DNA of 58,140 nucleotides from Verrucomicrobiota bacterium (GCA_947471985.1 CANIZL010000035.1:1-58140), one strand, 5' to 3'; shown: positions 24,039 to 33,001, counted from the stretch's first letter. The notes: generated from the sequence alone by a model not told the origin. A program made the numbers and translations.

Positions 24039-25427
24039 TTAATCATACCGCAGGGCTTGAATCACATTCATCCGGGCCGCTTTGATGGCGGGAAACAGGC
24101 CCGCAACGATCCCGATGAGGACGGAAAAACCAAAAGCGACCGCCATCGCGGGCCAGGTGATGATCGGGGCGTTTTCGGTTGGGGTGAGCTGGGAAATGAC
24201 CCAAACCATGGCGTTGGAGGCGGCCAGCCCGGACAGGCCGCCCAGCCCGGCGATGACGACGCTTTCCACGATGATTTGAATGAAGATGTCCGGCCCCGCG
24301 GCGCCCACGGCCTTGCGGATGCCGATTTCCCGGATGCGCTCGCTGATGCTGGCGAGCATGATGTTCATGATGCCGATCCCGCCCACAAAGAGGCTGATGC
24401 CGGCGATCAGCCCGCCGCTGATCCGGGCGTTCTTCATCGTGTCCTGAATGCGATCCGCCCAGTCCTCCTGGGTGCGGAACGCGAAATCCTCGATGCCGCG
24501 ATGGGTGATCATCAGGACATTCCGGATCTGGGTGAGGGCCGTGTCCAACTTCTCCACATCGCGAATTTTGGCTTCGATGACGGTGATCCGGTTGGGGTTG
24601 GCGTTGGTGTCTCCGAGAATGAACTGCTGCCGCATCGTTTCGAGCGGGAGGTACACGGTATTGTTTTTGATCCAGTAGGAGAAGTTGCCCCGGCGCCCGC
24701 CGCCACCGCCCCACCCGCGGCTGCGTTTGGGGCCATCCAGAGTATTGGTGGCCCCGGCGGCTCGCTGGGCGAGACGTTCCGCCCGGGCGAGTTCACGGGC
24801 CTTGCGATCCTGCTCCCCTTCATAGTGCTGAAACATGCCGATCACCTTGAAGGGCTGGCCATTGATCGCGATCATCTGATCGACGGGAATGATTTCCTCT
24901 CCGTCATCGGTCGGTTTGCCCCAGAGTTCATCGCGAATCCCGGTGCCGATGACACACACCGACCGGGCCTGTTCATTGTCCAGGGCGGTGAACATACGAC
25001 CGTGGCCCACCACATGCTCCATCAGCTCCAATTGCTGAGGCAGGCACCCGGCGGTCATCCAGGTGCGGGAGCTCTTGCCGTTGGCTGATAAGACGGGGGG
25101 GATATCGAGCCGGATGTGGGGTGCCAGTTCCTGAATTTCGGGGACCCCGGCGGCCAGCGCCCGAACGTCCTGAATCGTCACTCCGGTGGCGAAATCGCGC
25201 AGATGCCGTTGTTCAATGGGGACCGGCTGGGCCTCGATGCGCACTTTTTGCAGGCCGCCGATGGCGGTGAGTCCCTCTTTTAATCCGCGTTCATTGCCGG
25301 CGATGATGGCGGACATGGCCACCAGGGCCGAAACACCGAGAAGAATGCCAAACAGGGTAAGCAGGCTGCGAAGGGGATGAGCCTGAATCTCCTTCAGCCC
25401 GACCCCCACGGCGTTGACAAAGTTCAT
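24039..25427 (-). CDS. FtsX/MacB-family ABC transporter permease (first of pair)
   Basis: A 462-residue MacB-type permease: N-terminal helix (HPLRSLLTLFGILLGVSALV), a periplasmic domain including a Gly/Arg-rich insert (about 24690-24720) and three C-terminal helices. The conserved IMNIMLASISERIREIGIRKA motif is intact. Its start codon overlaps the ATPase stop by 4 bp (25424-25427), so coupling is likely. With the paralogue just downstream and a single ATPase, the two could form a heterodimeric channel; alternatively each pairs with itself. Cargo is not identifiable: MacB relatives move peptides, lipoproteins or macrolides. Confidence 0.9.
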   Translation of the reverse strand: MNFVNAVGVGLKEIQAHPLRSLLTLFGILLGVSALVAMSAIIAGNERGLKEGLTAIGGLQKVRIEAQPVPIEQRHLRDFATGVTIQDVRALAAGVPEIQELAPHIRLDIPPVLSANGKSSRTWMTAGCLPQQLELMEHVVGHGRMFTALDNEQARSVCVIGTGIRDELWGKPTDDGEEIIPVDQMIAINGQPFKVIGMFQHYEGEQDRKARELARAERLAQRAAGATNTLDGPKRSRGWGGGGGRRGNFSYWIKNNTVYLPLETMRQQFILGDTNANPNRITVIEAKIRDVEKLDTALTQIRNVLMITHRGIEDFAFRTQEDWADRIQDTMKNARISGGLIAGISLFVGGIGIMNIMLASISERIREIGIRKAVGAAGPDIFIQIIVESVVIAGLGGLSGLAASNAMVWVISQLTPTENAPIITWPAMAVAFGFSVLIGIVAGLFPAIKAARMNVIQALRYD

Positions 25428-26161
25428 GCGGGGGCGACGGCGGGGGCGGCATTGGGGACGATGCGATCCAAGCCGGCCAGTTTCCGATCCACGTTGTCGG
25501 CAATGCGGCCGTTCCGGATCTCGATCCGCCGCGGTGTGACCGCGGCGATCTCCGGATTGTGGGTCACCAGAATGACGGTACGTCCCTCGGCGGCGAGTTT
25601 ACGAAACAGGGCGAGGATTAATTCGCCGGTGTGCGTGTCGAGGTTGCCGGTTGGCTCGTCCGCCAGGATGATCTTGGGATTGTTCACCAGGGCCCGAGCG
25701 ATGGCCACGCGCTGTTGCTGTCCGCCGGAAAGTTGGCTGGGCCGGTTCTTCAGGCGGTTGCCCAGTTCCACCAGATCCAAGGCCTGGAGCGCCCGCTCGC
25801 GCCGCTCGCGGCTGTTGAGGCCCGCATAGATCATCGGTAGCTCCACGTTCTGCACCACGTTGAGCTTCGGCAGCAGGTTGAAGAATTGGAAGACGAAGCC
25901 GATCGTCCGATTCCGGATACGTGCCAATTCCCGCTGGGACGCCGAGGCGATTTCGGTGCCGTCCAGCTTGACGCTGCCTTTGGATGGAGTGTCCAGGCAG
26001 CCCAGAATGTGCATCAGTGTGGATTTGCCACTGCCGGAAGGCCCGATGATCGAAACGAATTCACCGTTCCCCAAGTCCAGGGAGACGTCATCCAAGGCGC
26101 GGATTTCCTCGCCGCCCAGATGGTAGATTTTGCTGACGTTGCGCAGTTCGAGGAGCGCCAT
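25424..26161 (-). CDS. MacB/LolD-type ABC transporter ATP-binding protein
   Basis: A 245-residue nucleotide-binding subunit that powers the two following permeases. Walker A is GPSGSGKST, the Q-loop region is IGFVFQFFNLLPKLNVVQNVEL, the signature is LSGGQQQR and Walker B is ILADEPTGNLD, followed by the H-loop VTHNPE. The layout (LRNVSKIYHLGGEEIRALDD) matches the LolD/MacB/FtsE subfamily. ATG at 26161 is chosen because similarity begins at MALLELRNVSKIY. The last residues are Ala/Pro-rich. It lies 22 bp after the adaptor gene and overlaps the first permease. Confidence 0.94.
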   Translation of the reverse strand: MALLELRNVSKIYHLGGEEIRALDDVSLDLGNGEFVSIIGPSGSGKSTLMHILGCLDTPSKGSVKLDGTEIASASQRELARIRNRTIGFVFQFFNLLPKLNVVQNVELPMIYAGLNSRERRERALQALDLVELGNRLKNRPSQLSGGQQQRVAIARALVNNPKIILADEPTGNLDTHTGELILALFRKLAAEGRTVILVTHNPEIAAVTPRRIEIRNGRIADNVDRKLAGLDRIVPNAAPAVAPA

Positions 26162-26183
26162 GAGAGTTCGGTGGGCTGGAAAC

Positions 26184-27410
26184 TCAACGCGCCGGAGCGG
26201 CCGCTGGTCGGGTGGCCGGGGCTGCTGGCGCTGTCGGAGCACTGACCGGCTTGGTCGCACTGGGGGCGGCGGAGGTGGCCCGGGGGAGTCCGGGGCCGAA
26301 GGCGATGGTTTTCTGCTTGGATCCCTTGGATTTGTCCTCCAACGCGACTTCCGCGCCCGCTTGCAAGCCCTTGGTCACCTCAACAAAAAAGTAATCACTG
26401 ACCCCGATTTCCACCAACTGCCGCTCCCAGTCGTCGCCCTTCTTCACGTAAACATAACGCTCCATGGCGCGCGTTTCGGGATTGGTTTCGGTGAAAATCG
26501 CGGCCAGCGGCGCCGCCACAATTTCCTCCGCACTTGCCACGGGAATGGAAATGTTGGCGGTCATGCCCGGGCGGACCTTTTGATCGACCGACTTCAACAG
26601 GATGCGCACCGGATAGCCGCGGATGTTGTTCTTGATCGTGCTCTGCGGCTGGATCCGTTCGACCTTTCCCGTGATATGCAGACCCGGGATGGCTTCCAAG
26701 GTCACGCTGACTTCCTGCTCCACCTTCAGGCGGGAGATGTCCGCCTGATTGATGTGGGCGCTGATGACCAGGTCGTCGAGATTCGCAATGGTGAGGACTT
26801 CGGTGCCGGAATTGAATCCACCGGAACCGCTCACCGCCTGTCCGACGGAAACCGGGCGGGTAAGGACGGTGCAGTCGAAGGGGGCCGTTACGCGGGTCTT
26901 GCGCAGGCGATCAATGGTCAATTCGAGGTCCTTTTGGTGGCTTTCCAGGGAATTCTTGGCGAGCTCCGCCTTGGTTTTGGAGTCCTCATACAGCTCTTGA
27001 GAAATTAACTTTTCGGTGAAAAGTTGGCCGGCCCGCACGTATTCCCGCTGGGCTTGGTCCAGCTCCAGGCGGGCCCGCTCGACCCCCTTGTCCTTGGATT
27101 CACGTTCAATCTGGAGGTCCTTGTCGTCGAGTTTGAACAGGAGCACGCCTTTTTTAACGGAATCGCCCACATCGACCGTCAACTCGTCCAGCTTGCCATT
27201 CACCTCGGGGCGTACGCTGACTTGGTCGGCGGGGCCAATGTCACCGGCGGCCGTCACGGCAAAATGGATGCTGCGCGTTTCGATCCGGGCGCTGGTGGCC
27301 CGGGTTTCGACGGTGGCGGCAGGCCCGGCGGATTTCTGCTTTTGCCAGAAATACCAACCGCCTCCGCCCATGATGGCGGCCGTCGTGATCACCGAGAGAA
27401 ACGTCTTCAT
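26184..27410 (-). CDS. MacA/HlyD-type periplasmic adaptor protein
   Basis: A 408-residue membrane-fusion protein. One N-terminal helix (FLSVITTAAIMGGGGWYFW) anchors it; a biotinyl-lipoyl half (EVNGKLDELTVDVGDSVKKG) and a long coiled-coil hairpin (about residues 95-170) follow. Next come the second lipoyl half (TRVTAPFDCTVL, RPVSVGQAV), the beta-barrel and the membrane-proximal domain. The C-terminus is a long Ala/Pro/Thr-rich tail that is unusual for the family. In MacAB systems the adaptor links the inner-membrane ABC transporter to a TolC-like channel; no TolC homologue lies in the window. First gene of the leftward operon; gene order points to MacA rather than an RND adaptor. Confidence 0.88.
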   Translation of the reverse strand: MKTFLSVITTAAIMGGGGWYFWQKQKSAGPAATVETRATSARIETRSIHFAVTAAGDIGPADQVSVRPEVNGKLDELTVDVGDSVKKGVLLFKLDDKDLQIERESKDKGVERARLELDQAQREYVRAGQLFTEKLISQELYEDSKTKAELAKNSLESHQKDLELTIDRLRKTRVTAPFDCTVLTRPVSVGQAVSGSGGFNSGTEVLTIANLDDLVISAHINQADISRLKVEQEVSVTLEAIPGLHITGKVERIQPQSTIKNNIRGYPVRILLKSVDQKVRPGMTANISIPVASAEEIVAAPLAAIFTETNPETRAMERYVYVKKGDDWERQLVEIGVSDYFFVEVTKGLQAGAEVALEDKSKGSKQKTIAFGPGLPRATSAAPSATKPVSAPTAPAAPATRPAAAPAR

Positions 27411-27485
27411 CCGAATGCAAACCCACTCAATTGTTTCCGCGTAACGTCACCAAAGGCGTGCACGTGCCGGCGGACGTCAAAATTA

Positions 27486-27499
27486 GTACGACTACGTAC
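27486..27499. promoter_or_regulatory. Inverted repeat between divergent macA-like and M48 genes
   Basis: GTACG-ACTA-CGTAC, two 5-bp arms with 4-nt spacing, lies in the 155-bp divergent region, 76 bp upstream of the adaptor gene and 67 bp upstream of the peptidase. An operator shared by both is possible. The short arms make chance likely. Confidence 0.3.
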
Positions 27500-27565
27500 G
27501 ATCTTCGCAAACCCCGCCGTTGCGTTGGCGCCGCGGGGAATCTTAACGAATCTCTACTGACTACG

Positions 27566-28819
27566 ATGGATGCGATGAGATTCATTCTGTTTTTTGCGGT
27601 GGGGTTGATTGGTTTGCGCTGGCTGGGGCAGTGGATTCTGGCCCAAAAAAACCAGGCGCACGTCCTGGCCCACCGCGACGAGGTCCCGCCGGAGTATCGT
27701 GCCACGGTGGACGACGCGACGTACGCGAAATCGGTGGCCTATACCTTGGCCAAATCACGCTTTGGACAATGGGAGGTGGCGGGGGATACCCTGATTCTGG
27801 TGGCGATTTTGGTGAGTGGGGTCCTTCCCTTCAGCCTGGCGTGGGTGGAGCGTGGGTTGGGTTCGTCGGCGTGGGCGCAGGCGTTCTGGCTGTTTCTGGT
27901 GGGCTTTGCGCTGTCGCTTCCCGGATTGCCCTTCACTTGGTGGGAACAATTTCGCCTGGAGGAACGTTTCGGATTCAATACGACCACGACCTCCTTGTGG
28001 TGGTGGGATCAGCTCAAAGGGTGGTTGTTGGGCGCGGGGATCGGCTATCCCTTGCTGGTCCTCCTGCTCAAATTGGTGGGATGGATGGGGCCGATGTGGT
28101 GGGTTTGGGGCTGGGCTGTCCTCTTCGGCTTCCAACTCGTGATGATGGTGCTGGCCCCGATCCTGATCCTGCCGCTGTTCAATAAATTCACCCCGTTACC
28201 GGACGGGACGCTGCGGGAGCGCCTGTTGGCTCTCGGGGAACGCACGGGTTTTAACGCGCGAACGATTCTGGTCATGGATGGATCGAAACGCTCACGGCAC
28301 TCCAATGCGTATTTCACGGGCTTGGGGCGGTTTCGCAAGATTGTGCTGTTTGACACGCTCATTGCGCAGTTGACCGAGGGGGAATTGGAAGCCGTTCTGG
28401 CCCACGAGATCGGCCACTACAAGAAAGGGCACATTCCCAAAATGCTGGCCTGGGCGGCGCTGAGTTCCCTAGCGGCCCTCGGACTCATCGGGTGGCTGGC
28501 CGGTCAGCCGTGGTTTGTGGGTGCTTTTGGCTTTCCTGCGGGTGTCGGAGTGGCCCCGGCGTTGCTCCTCTTCGGCCTGGTCAGCGGAGCGGTGACCTTC
28601 TGGTTTTCGCCGGTGAGCAATTACTGGTCCCGCAAACACGAGTTCGAAGCGGACGCTTACGCGAAGGCGGCAGTGGGCAGTGCGCCACCGTTGCTGGGAG
28701 CTTTGCGCAAACTCTCCGAGAAGAATCTCTCGAACCTGACGCCGCATCCGTGGTTCAGCACCTTCTACTATTCCCATCCCACGCTGCTGGAACGCGAACG
28801 CGCGCTGACCGCGCCCTAG
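27566..28819 (+). CDS. M48-family CAAX-prenyl-protease-type zinc metalloprotease
   Basis: A 417-residue integral-membrane zinc protease of the Ste24/CAAX type. Several transmembrane helices flank the catalytic core (FILFFAVGLIGLRWLGQWIL; DTLILVAILVSGVLPFSLAW; FWLFLVGFALSLPGLPFTWW). The zinc site HEIGH is at about residue 280 in AVLAHEIGHYKKGH, with the third ligand in SRKHEFEADAYAKAAVG. VMDGSKRSRHSNAYFTGLG is the Ste24 hallmark before it. In bacteria, which lack prenylated CAAX proteins, such enzymes serve membrane-protein quality control (family knowledge). ATG at 27566 is chosen; ATG at 27575 is possible. It is divergent from the MacA operon. Confidence 0.92.
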   Translation: MDAMRFILFFAVGLIGLRWLGQWILAQKNQAHVLAHRDEVPPEYRATVDDATYAKSVAYTLAKSRFGQWEVAGDTLILVAILVSGVLPFSLAWVERGLGSSAWAQAFWLFLVGFALSLPGLPFTWWEQFRLEERFGFNTTTTSLWWWDQLKGWLLGAGIGYPLLVLLLKLVGWMGPMWWVWGWAVLFGFQLVMMVLAPILILPLFNKFTPLPDGTLRERLLALGERTGFNARTILVMDGSKRSRHSNAYFTGLGRFRKIVLFDTLIAQLTEGELEAVLAHEIGHYKKGHIPKMLAWAALSSLAALGLIGWLAGQPWFVGAFGFPAGVGVAPALLLFGLVSGAVTFWFSPVSNYWSRKHEFEADAYAKAAVGSAPPLLGALRKLSEKNLSNLTPHPWFSTFYYSHPTLLERERALTAP

Positions 28820-28853
28820 CGGGAGTGGGAGGGTAGGGGAGCCGTGGGTGCCG

Positions 28854-28897
28854 AAAAAATAACGGCAGCGGGAGGGGGAAAGCCCTCGCGCTGCCGT
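28854..28897 (-). terminator. Rho-independent terminator of the A-type Fe-S carrier gene
   Basis: ACGGCAGCG pairs with CGCTGCCGT (9 bp) around a G/A-rich loop that can form an inner GAGGG/CCCTC stem. The plus strand has A6 before it, which is a T-tract on the leftward transcript. It lies 17 bp beyond the stop of the gene at 28914. Confidence 0.85.
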
Positions 28898-28913
28898 CCG
28901 TTGATCGATTTGA

Positions 28914-29297
28914 TCAGGCCTCGAAGCTCTTACCGCAACCGCAGGAGCTGTGGGCATTGGGATTCTTGATCTTGAATCCGCCGCCGGTCAGGGCGTCGCT
29001 GAAATCAATGGTCGCCCCGCGCAAATAGTTGGCGCTGAATGGGTCAACGATGACGCCCACTCCGTGGAATTCATGGGCCAGATCGTCGGCCCCGGTTTCG
29101 TCAAAAACCATGCCGTATTGCATTCCGGAGCAGCCACCGGCCTCCACATAGACCCGGAGGGATTTTCCACGGTTTTCCGGATCGCTGTCCCGCATGGAGG
29201 CGATCTCCCGGGCGGCGGGTTCGGTCAGGATGATAGGGGGCTCCACGACGCCCGCCACGGGCGCAGAGGCGGGTACAGATTCAGTTACAGTACTCAT
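28914..29297 (-). CDS. HesB/IscA-type iron-sulfur cluster carrier (ErpA-like)
   Basis: A 127-residue A-type carrier that receives Fe-S clusters from a scaffold and passes them to apo-enzymes. The three conserved cysteines are in VEAGGCSGMQYG and SSCGCGKSF. The core (IILTEPAAREIASM, then VDPFSANYLRGATIDFSDAL) fits ErpA/IscA/SufA, and an extra 20-residue Ser/Ala/Pro tail precedes it. The C-terminal GG-FKIKNPNAHSSCGCG pattern is close to ErpA, but the isc/suf partners are not adjacent, so no gene name is given. It stands alone on its strand, with a terminator after it. Confidence 0.93.
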   Translation of the reverse strand: MSTVTESVPASAPVAGVVEPPIILTEPAAREIASMRDSDPENRGKSLRVYVEAGGCSGMQYGMVFDETGADDLAHEFHGVGVIVDPFSANYLRGATIDFSDALTGGGFKIKNPNAHSSCGCGKSFEA

Positions 29298-29488
29298 ATC
29301 GGGACGAGACTATGCACGAGGGCGGACAAGTCAAACCAGATTAAAAGCATCCGCTTTGAAGGGGGGGGGCGGAATGCGCCCGTGCGGGATCAACCGGGGG
29401 ACAAAAGGTAAAATGCCCAAATCGGCTCTTGCGAATGGCCGCGGAATTGTCACTGTTCGGTATTCCGCACACAGTAATCGCTACACCT

Positions 29489-30292
29489 ATGAAACACATT
29501 TCATGCCGGTCGAAGACGTCCGGTTTTACATTGATCGAGCTGCTGGTAGTGATCGCAATCATCGCGATTCTCGCCGGCATGCTGTTGCCTGCACTGGCCA
29601 AGGCAAAAACCAAGGCGCAGGGCATTGGCTGCCTGAACAACACCAAGCAGTTGATGCTCGGCTGGAACCTGTATTCCGGTGATTTTCAGGACAAGCTGTG
29701 CCCGTCAGGCGGGCTGGACGTGTTGATCGACACGGCAAAGGCGGACAAGAATTACGGGGCGAACCAGCAGTGGTGCATGGGCACCATGAGCTCCGCGCCC
29801 AGTTGGACCAACACGGTTCTGATCCGCGATTCCCTGCTGTATCCGTACGTGAATTCGCTGGCGGTTTATAAGTGCCCGGCCGACAAGGCCACCACCAAGA
29901 ACAACTTCGGCGGCGGCGGCGGCGTGCTGAAAGTGCGCAGTCTCTCCATGAGCTGCTACATGAACCCGATCAACCCTTGGTCGACGGGCAAGCCGTACCG
30001 CAAGCAGGGTGATTTCGTTCTCGGCTCCGCCAACACTTGGGTGACGATCGATGAAAACCCGGCCTCCATCAACGACGGCTGGTTCGTCCATGCGGCCAAG
30101 AATTCGTTCGTGGATTACGCTGCCAGCTATCACAATCGCGCCGGTGGTCTGTCCTTCGCGGACGGTCACTCCGAGATCAAGCCCTGGCGTTCGCCGGCCA
30201 TTCTCACGTATGGAACCTCGAAGGCCACGTCGAATGCCGCACTGGACACGACGGACGCCACGTGGTTGTACGAACGCACGACGACCTACTAA
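29489..30292 (+). CDS. Prepilin-type exported protein with H-X9-DG C-terminal motif
   Basis: A 267-residue protein with a type IV prepilin leader: after a short basic stretch comes GFTLIELLVVIAIIAILAGM, with Glu at position +5 of the mature form, cut between Gly and Phe by prepilin peptidase. The rest resembles the large family of Planctomycetes/Verrucomicrobia pseudopilin-like proteins, with LNNTKQLMLGWNLYSGDFQDK near the N-terminal helix end and YHNRAGGLSFADGHSEIKPW near the C-terminus, the H-X9-DG motif. Bacteria of this phylum often encode dozens of copies; they may form pilus-like or secretion fibres, but the role is unknown. A terminator follows. Confidence 0.88.
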   Translation: MKHISCRSKTSGFTLIELLVVIAIIAILAGMLLPALAKAKTKAQGIGCLNNTKQLMLGWNLYSGDFQDKLCPSGGLDVLIDTAKADKNYGANQQWCMGTMSSAPSWTNTVLIRDSLLYPYVNSLAVYKCPADKATTKNNFGGGGGVLKVRSLSMSCYMNPINPWSTGKPYRKQGDFVLGSANTWVTIDENPASINDGWFVHAAKNSFVDYAASYHNRAGGLSFADGHSEIKPWRSPAILTYGTSKATSNAALDTTDATWLYERTTTY

Positions 30293-30320
30293 TCGGCTCC
30301 AGGAGACGTCGATTGAATCT

Positions 30321-30348
30321 GGCCCGTGGAGAAATTCGCGGGCCTTTT
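30321..30348 (+). terminator. Rho-independent terminator of the prepilin-type gene
   Basis: GGCCCG pairs with CGGGCC (6 bp) around a 12-nt loop and is followed by TTTTGCTTT. It lies 29 bp past the stop of the prepilin-type gene. Confidence 0.75.
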
Positions 30349-30420
30349 GCTTTCTGCGGCTAGGACGTTGGTCCCTCATCATTCGCTCGCCAAACCCCGT
30401 CCCGCGTCGGAAGCTGCCCC

Positions 30421-31335
30421 ATGCAACTCGGGTTCGTTTCCGCCATTCTGCCGGAGCTTTCGCTGGACCAGGTGCTGACCTTTGCGCGGGACGAGGGGTT
30501 TTCCTGCGTGGAAATCATGTGCTGGCCCGAGGGGCGCGCGGAACGGAAATATGCCGGGGTTACGCACTTGAGCGTGGCTGATTTCACCCAAACCCAGGCG
30601 GATGTCGTCAATGGCTTGGCGGCGGACCGCGGGGTGACCTTTTCCGCCCTCGGCTACTACCCCAACCCACTGGACCCGGATCCGGCCGTGGCCCGGACGG
30701 CCGTTGTGCATTTGAAGCGGGTGATTATGGCCGCGGCAAAGTTGGGCCTGAAAAACGTCAATACATTCGTCGGCCGCGATTGGACCCGGAGCGTGGAGGA
30801 TAATTGGCCGCGGTTTTTGAAAACCTGGCGCCCCCTCATCGCCTTGGCTGAGGAGCAGGGCATCCGCGTCGGCATTGAGAATTGCCCCATGCGATTTACC
30901 CAGGATGAGTGGCCGGGTGGAAAAAACCTCGCGACGACTCCGGTCATCTGGCGGCGCATGTTTGAGGATCTGCCGTCACGCCACTTTGGCCTGAACTACG
31001 ATCCGTCCCACTTTGTGCTGCAACATATGGATCCGGCGAGTCCCTTGCGGGAGTTTCAGGACCGCATTTTTCATGTCCACGCCAAGGATGTGAAGATTCG
31101 GCGCGATCGAATCGACGAAGTAGGCATTTTTGCTCACCCGCTGGAATGGCACCAGCCCCGCATTCCGGGCTTCGGTGAGATGAATTGGGGCAACTTCCTT
31201 GGGGCGCTGCGGGAAACCAGCTATCGCGGACCGGTGTGCATTGAGGTGGAGGATGCGACTTTTGGTCAGACACTTGCCGGCCGTCAGTCCGCCCTACGGG
31301 TGGCTGGGCAGGTCCTGCGCCCGTTCTTCGGCTGA
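30421..31335 (+). CDS. Sugar phosphate isomerase/epimerase (xylose-isomerase-like TIM barrel)
   Basis: A 304-residue protein with the AP_endonuc_2/xylose-isomerase-like TIM barrel. Metal-site residues are spread along LGLKNVNTFVGRDW, VGIENCPM, HFGLNYDPSHFVLQHMDP, IFHVHAKDVKI and CIEVEDATFG, as in hydroxypyruvate isomerase, tagatose epimerase and myo-inosose enzymes. No signal peptide is seen, so it is probably cytoplasmic. The substrate is not identifiable, and no sugar-utilisation genes are adjacent. It converges on ffh with an 85-bp gap and no strong terminator in between. Confidence 0.85.
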   Translation: MQLGFVSAILPELSLDQVLTFARDEGFSCVEIMCWPEGRAERKYAGVTHLSVADFTQTQADVVNGLAADRGVTFSALGYYPNPLDPDPAVARTAVVHLKRVIMAAAKLGLKNVNTFVGRDWTRSVEDNWPRFLKTWRPLIALAEEQGIRVGIENCPMRFTQDEWPGGKNLATTPVIWRRMFEDLPSRHFGLNYDPSHFVLQHMDPASPLREFQDRIFHVHAKDVKIRRDRIDEVGIFAHPLEWHQPRIPGFGEMNWGNFLGALRETSYRGPVCIEVEDATFGQTLAGRQSALRVAGQVLRPFFG

Positions 31336-31420
31336 TACCGCAAAACAGATGGCCGGCGGATCCGTGCCAAGACTCGATCCGGATTTTCCGGGAATCCGGC
31401 TCCAAGATCGGGCGGGCAGC

Positions 31421-32770
31421 CTACCGGCCCAGCATGCCCATTCCGGGAATTTTGCCGCCCATTTTGCCGAACATTTTCTGCATCTTACTGAATTTGCGCA
31501 TCATGTCGCGCATTTCGTCGAAACGTCGGAGCACGTTGTTCACCTCGGTGACGCTGACGCCGGAACCTTTGGCGATGCGCTGGCGACGCTTGGCGTTGAG
31601 CAGGGCCGGGTTATTCCGTTCTTTGGGCGTCATGGCGCAAACGATGCCTTCCATTCGACGAAACTCCCGTTCACCCTGCTTCAGATCGGCGCCTTTGATC
31701 AACTGATCGCCGTTGGGCAGCAACGAGACCAAGTCTTCCAGTGGGCCCAGTCGCTTCATTGCGCGGAGCTGGTCCAAAAAGTCCTGCAGCGTGAACTGCC
31801 CCTTGCGCATCTTCTCTTCGAGGCGGGCGGCCTCGTCCATGTCGATCTTCTCCGCCGCCTTTTCCACGAGGGTCACGACGTCGCCCATCCCGAGGATCCG
31901 TTGGGCCATCCGCTCCGGGTGGAAAGGTTCGAAGTCCTCAAGCTTTTCACCCGTGCCCATGAACTTGATGGGTTTGCCCACCACCGAGCGGAACGAAAGC
32001 GCGGAACCACCCCGGGCATCGCCGTCGAGTTTGGTCAAAATGGCGCCGGTGACCCCCAGTGCCTGATCGAAGTGCGTCGCGACGTGGACGGCCTCCTGCC
32101 CGGTGGCGGCGTCCAAAACGAGCAGGATTTCGCAAGGACGAATCAAGTCACGCAAGCGGACGAGTTCCTGCAGGAGGGGCTCGTCGATTTGCAGGCGGCC
32201 GGCGGTGTCGAAAACCAAGGTATTGCAGTTTTTGGTCCGGGCGACCTCCAAAGCCTCGCGGGCGATCACCAGGACATCGGTTTCGCCCGGTTTGGTAAAC
32301 ACCGGAACTCCGAGTTTCTCTCCCAAGACCGCCAATTGATCCATGGCGGCCGGTCGGTAGACGTCCGCCGCCACCAGCAGCGGCTGCCGGCCTTGCTTGA
32401 GGATCAGGCGGGCGAGCTTGGCTGAACTGGTGGTTTTACCGGAGCCATGGAGCCCGCACATCAGAATGCAGGCGGGGTTACCCGACAATTGCAGCCCCGC
32501 ATTCTCGCCGCCCAGGAGGTTAACAAGTTCATCATGAATGACTTTGATGATCTGTTGTCCCGGTTGAACGGATTGGATGACTTCCTGTCCCAGGGCCTGG
32601 GTCTTGACCTTCTCGATGAAATCCTTGGCCACCTTGAAATGGACGTCGGCCTCCAGCAGGGCGAGGCGGACATCGCGCAAGGCGTCGGCGACATTGGCGT
32701 CCGAGATCTTTCCTAGCCCACGCAGGTTTCGGAAGACGTTTTGCAGCTTTCCGCTCAGGGAATCAAACAT
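31421..32770 (-). CDS. ffh: Signal recognition particle protein Ffh (SRP54)
   Basis: The GTPase subunit of the signal recognition particle, which with 4.5S RNA delivers nascent inner-membrane proteins to FtsY. A 449-residue protein with an N domain (about 1-90), G domain and M domain. G-domain motifs are GLHGSGKTTSSAKLA (G1; the first position is H where many have Q), VAADVYRPAAMDQL, DTAGRLQIDEPLLQEL and TKLDGDARGG (G4). The Met-rich M domain ends KMGGKIPGMGMLGR. The RNA partner was not seen in the window. The gene is alone on its strand. Confidence 0.96.
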   Translation of the reverse strand: MFDSLSGKLQNVFRNLRGLGKISDANVADALRDVRLALLEADVHFKVAKDFIEKVKTQALGQEVIQSVQPGQQIIKVIHDELVNLLGGENAGLQLSGNPACILMCGLHGSGKTTSSAKLARLILKQGRQPLLVAADVYRPAAMDQLAVLGEKLGVPVFTKPGETDVLVIAREALEVARTKNCNTLVFDTAGRLQIDEPLLQELVRLRDLIRPCEILLVLDAATGQEAVHVATHFDQALGVTGAILTKLDGDARGGSALSFRSVVGKPIKFMGTGEKLEDFEPFHPERMAQRILGMGDVVTLVEKAAEKIDMDEAARLEEKMRKGQFTLQDFLDQLRAMKRLGPLEDLVSLLPNGDQLIKGADLKQGEREFRRMEGIVCAMTPKERNNPALLNAKRRQRIAKGSGVSVTEVNNVLRRFDEMRDMMRKFSKMQKMFGKMGGKIPGMGMLGR

Positions 32771-33001
32771 GCCGGCGACGCTAGCGGGTGGTCGGTGGGG
32801 AGGCCAAAAGCAATCGAACGAGACAAAGCGGAGGGTCGCTTTAGTCCGTACCGATGGCGGCGGTGGAAATTGGGGGCCACCGGGTCTGGTTTTTTGAATT
32901 TCTTTTCACTATGTGCTTGACCCTCGCGGGGTTCTCAGGCTTTGTATCCGGGTAAAGCACGCGGTTGAGTCAGCAAACGAGATTTTTTCCGTAAGATTTC
33001 T

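Noticed and set aside
23088-25088. 666-residue plus-strand frame opposite the two permeases
   Set aside because: It covers two real permease genes in antisense and reads as His/Gly/Asp-rich sequence without motifs, so it is a shadow.
26184-27410. RND-pump adaptor reading of the MacA-like gene
   Set aside because: The next genes are an ABC ATPase and FtsX/MacB permeases, not an RND transporter.
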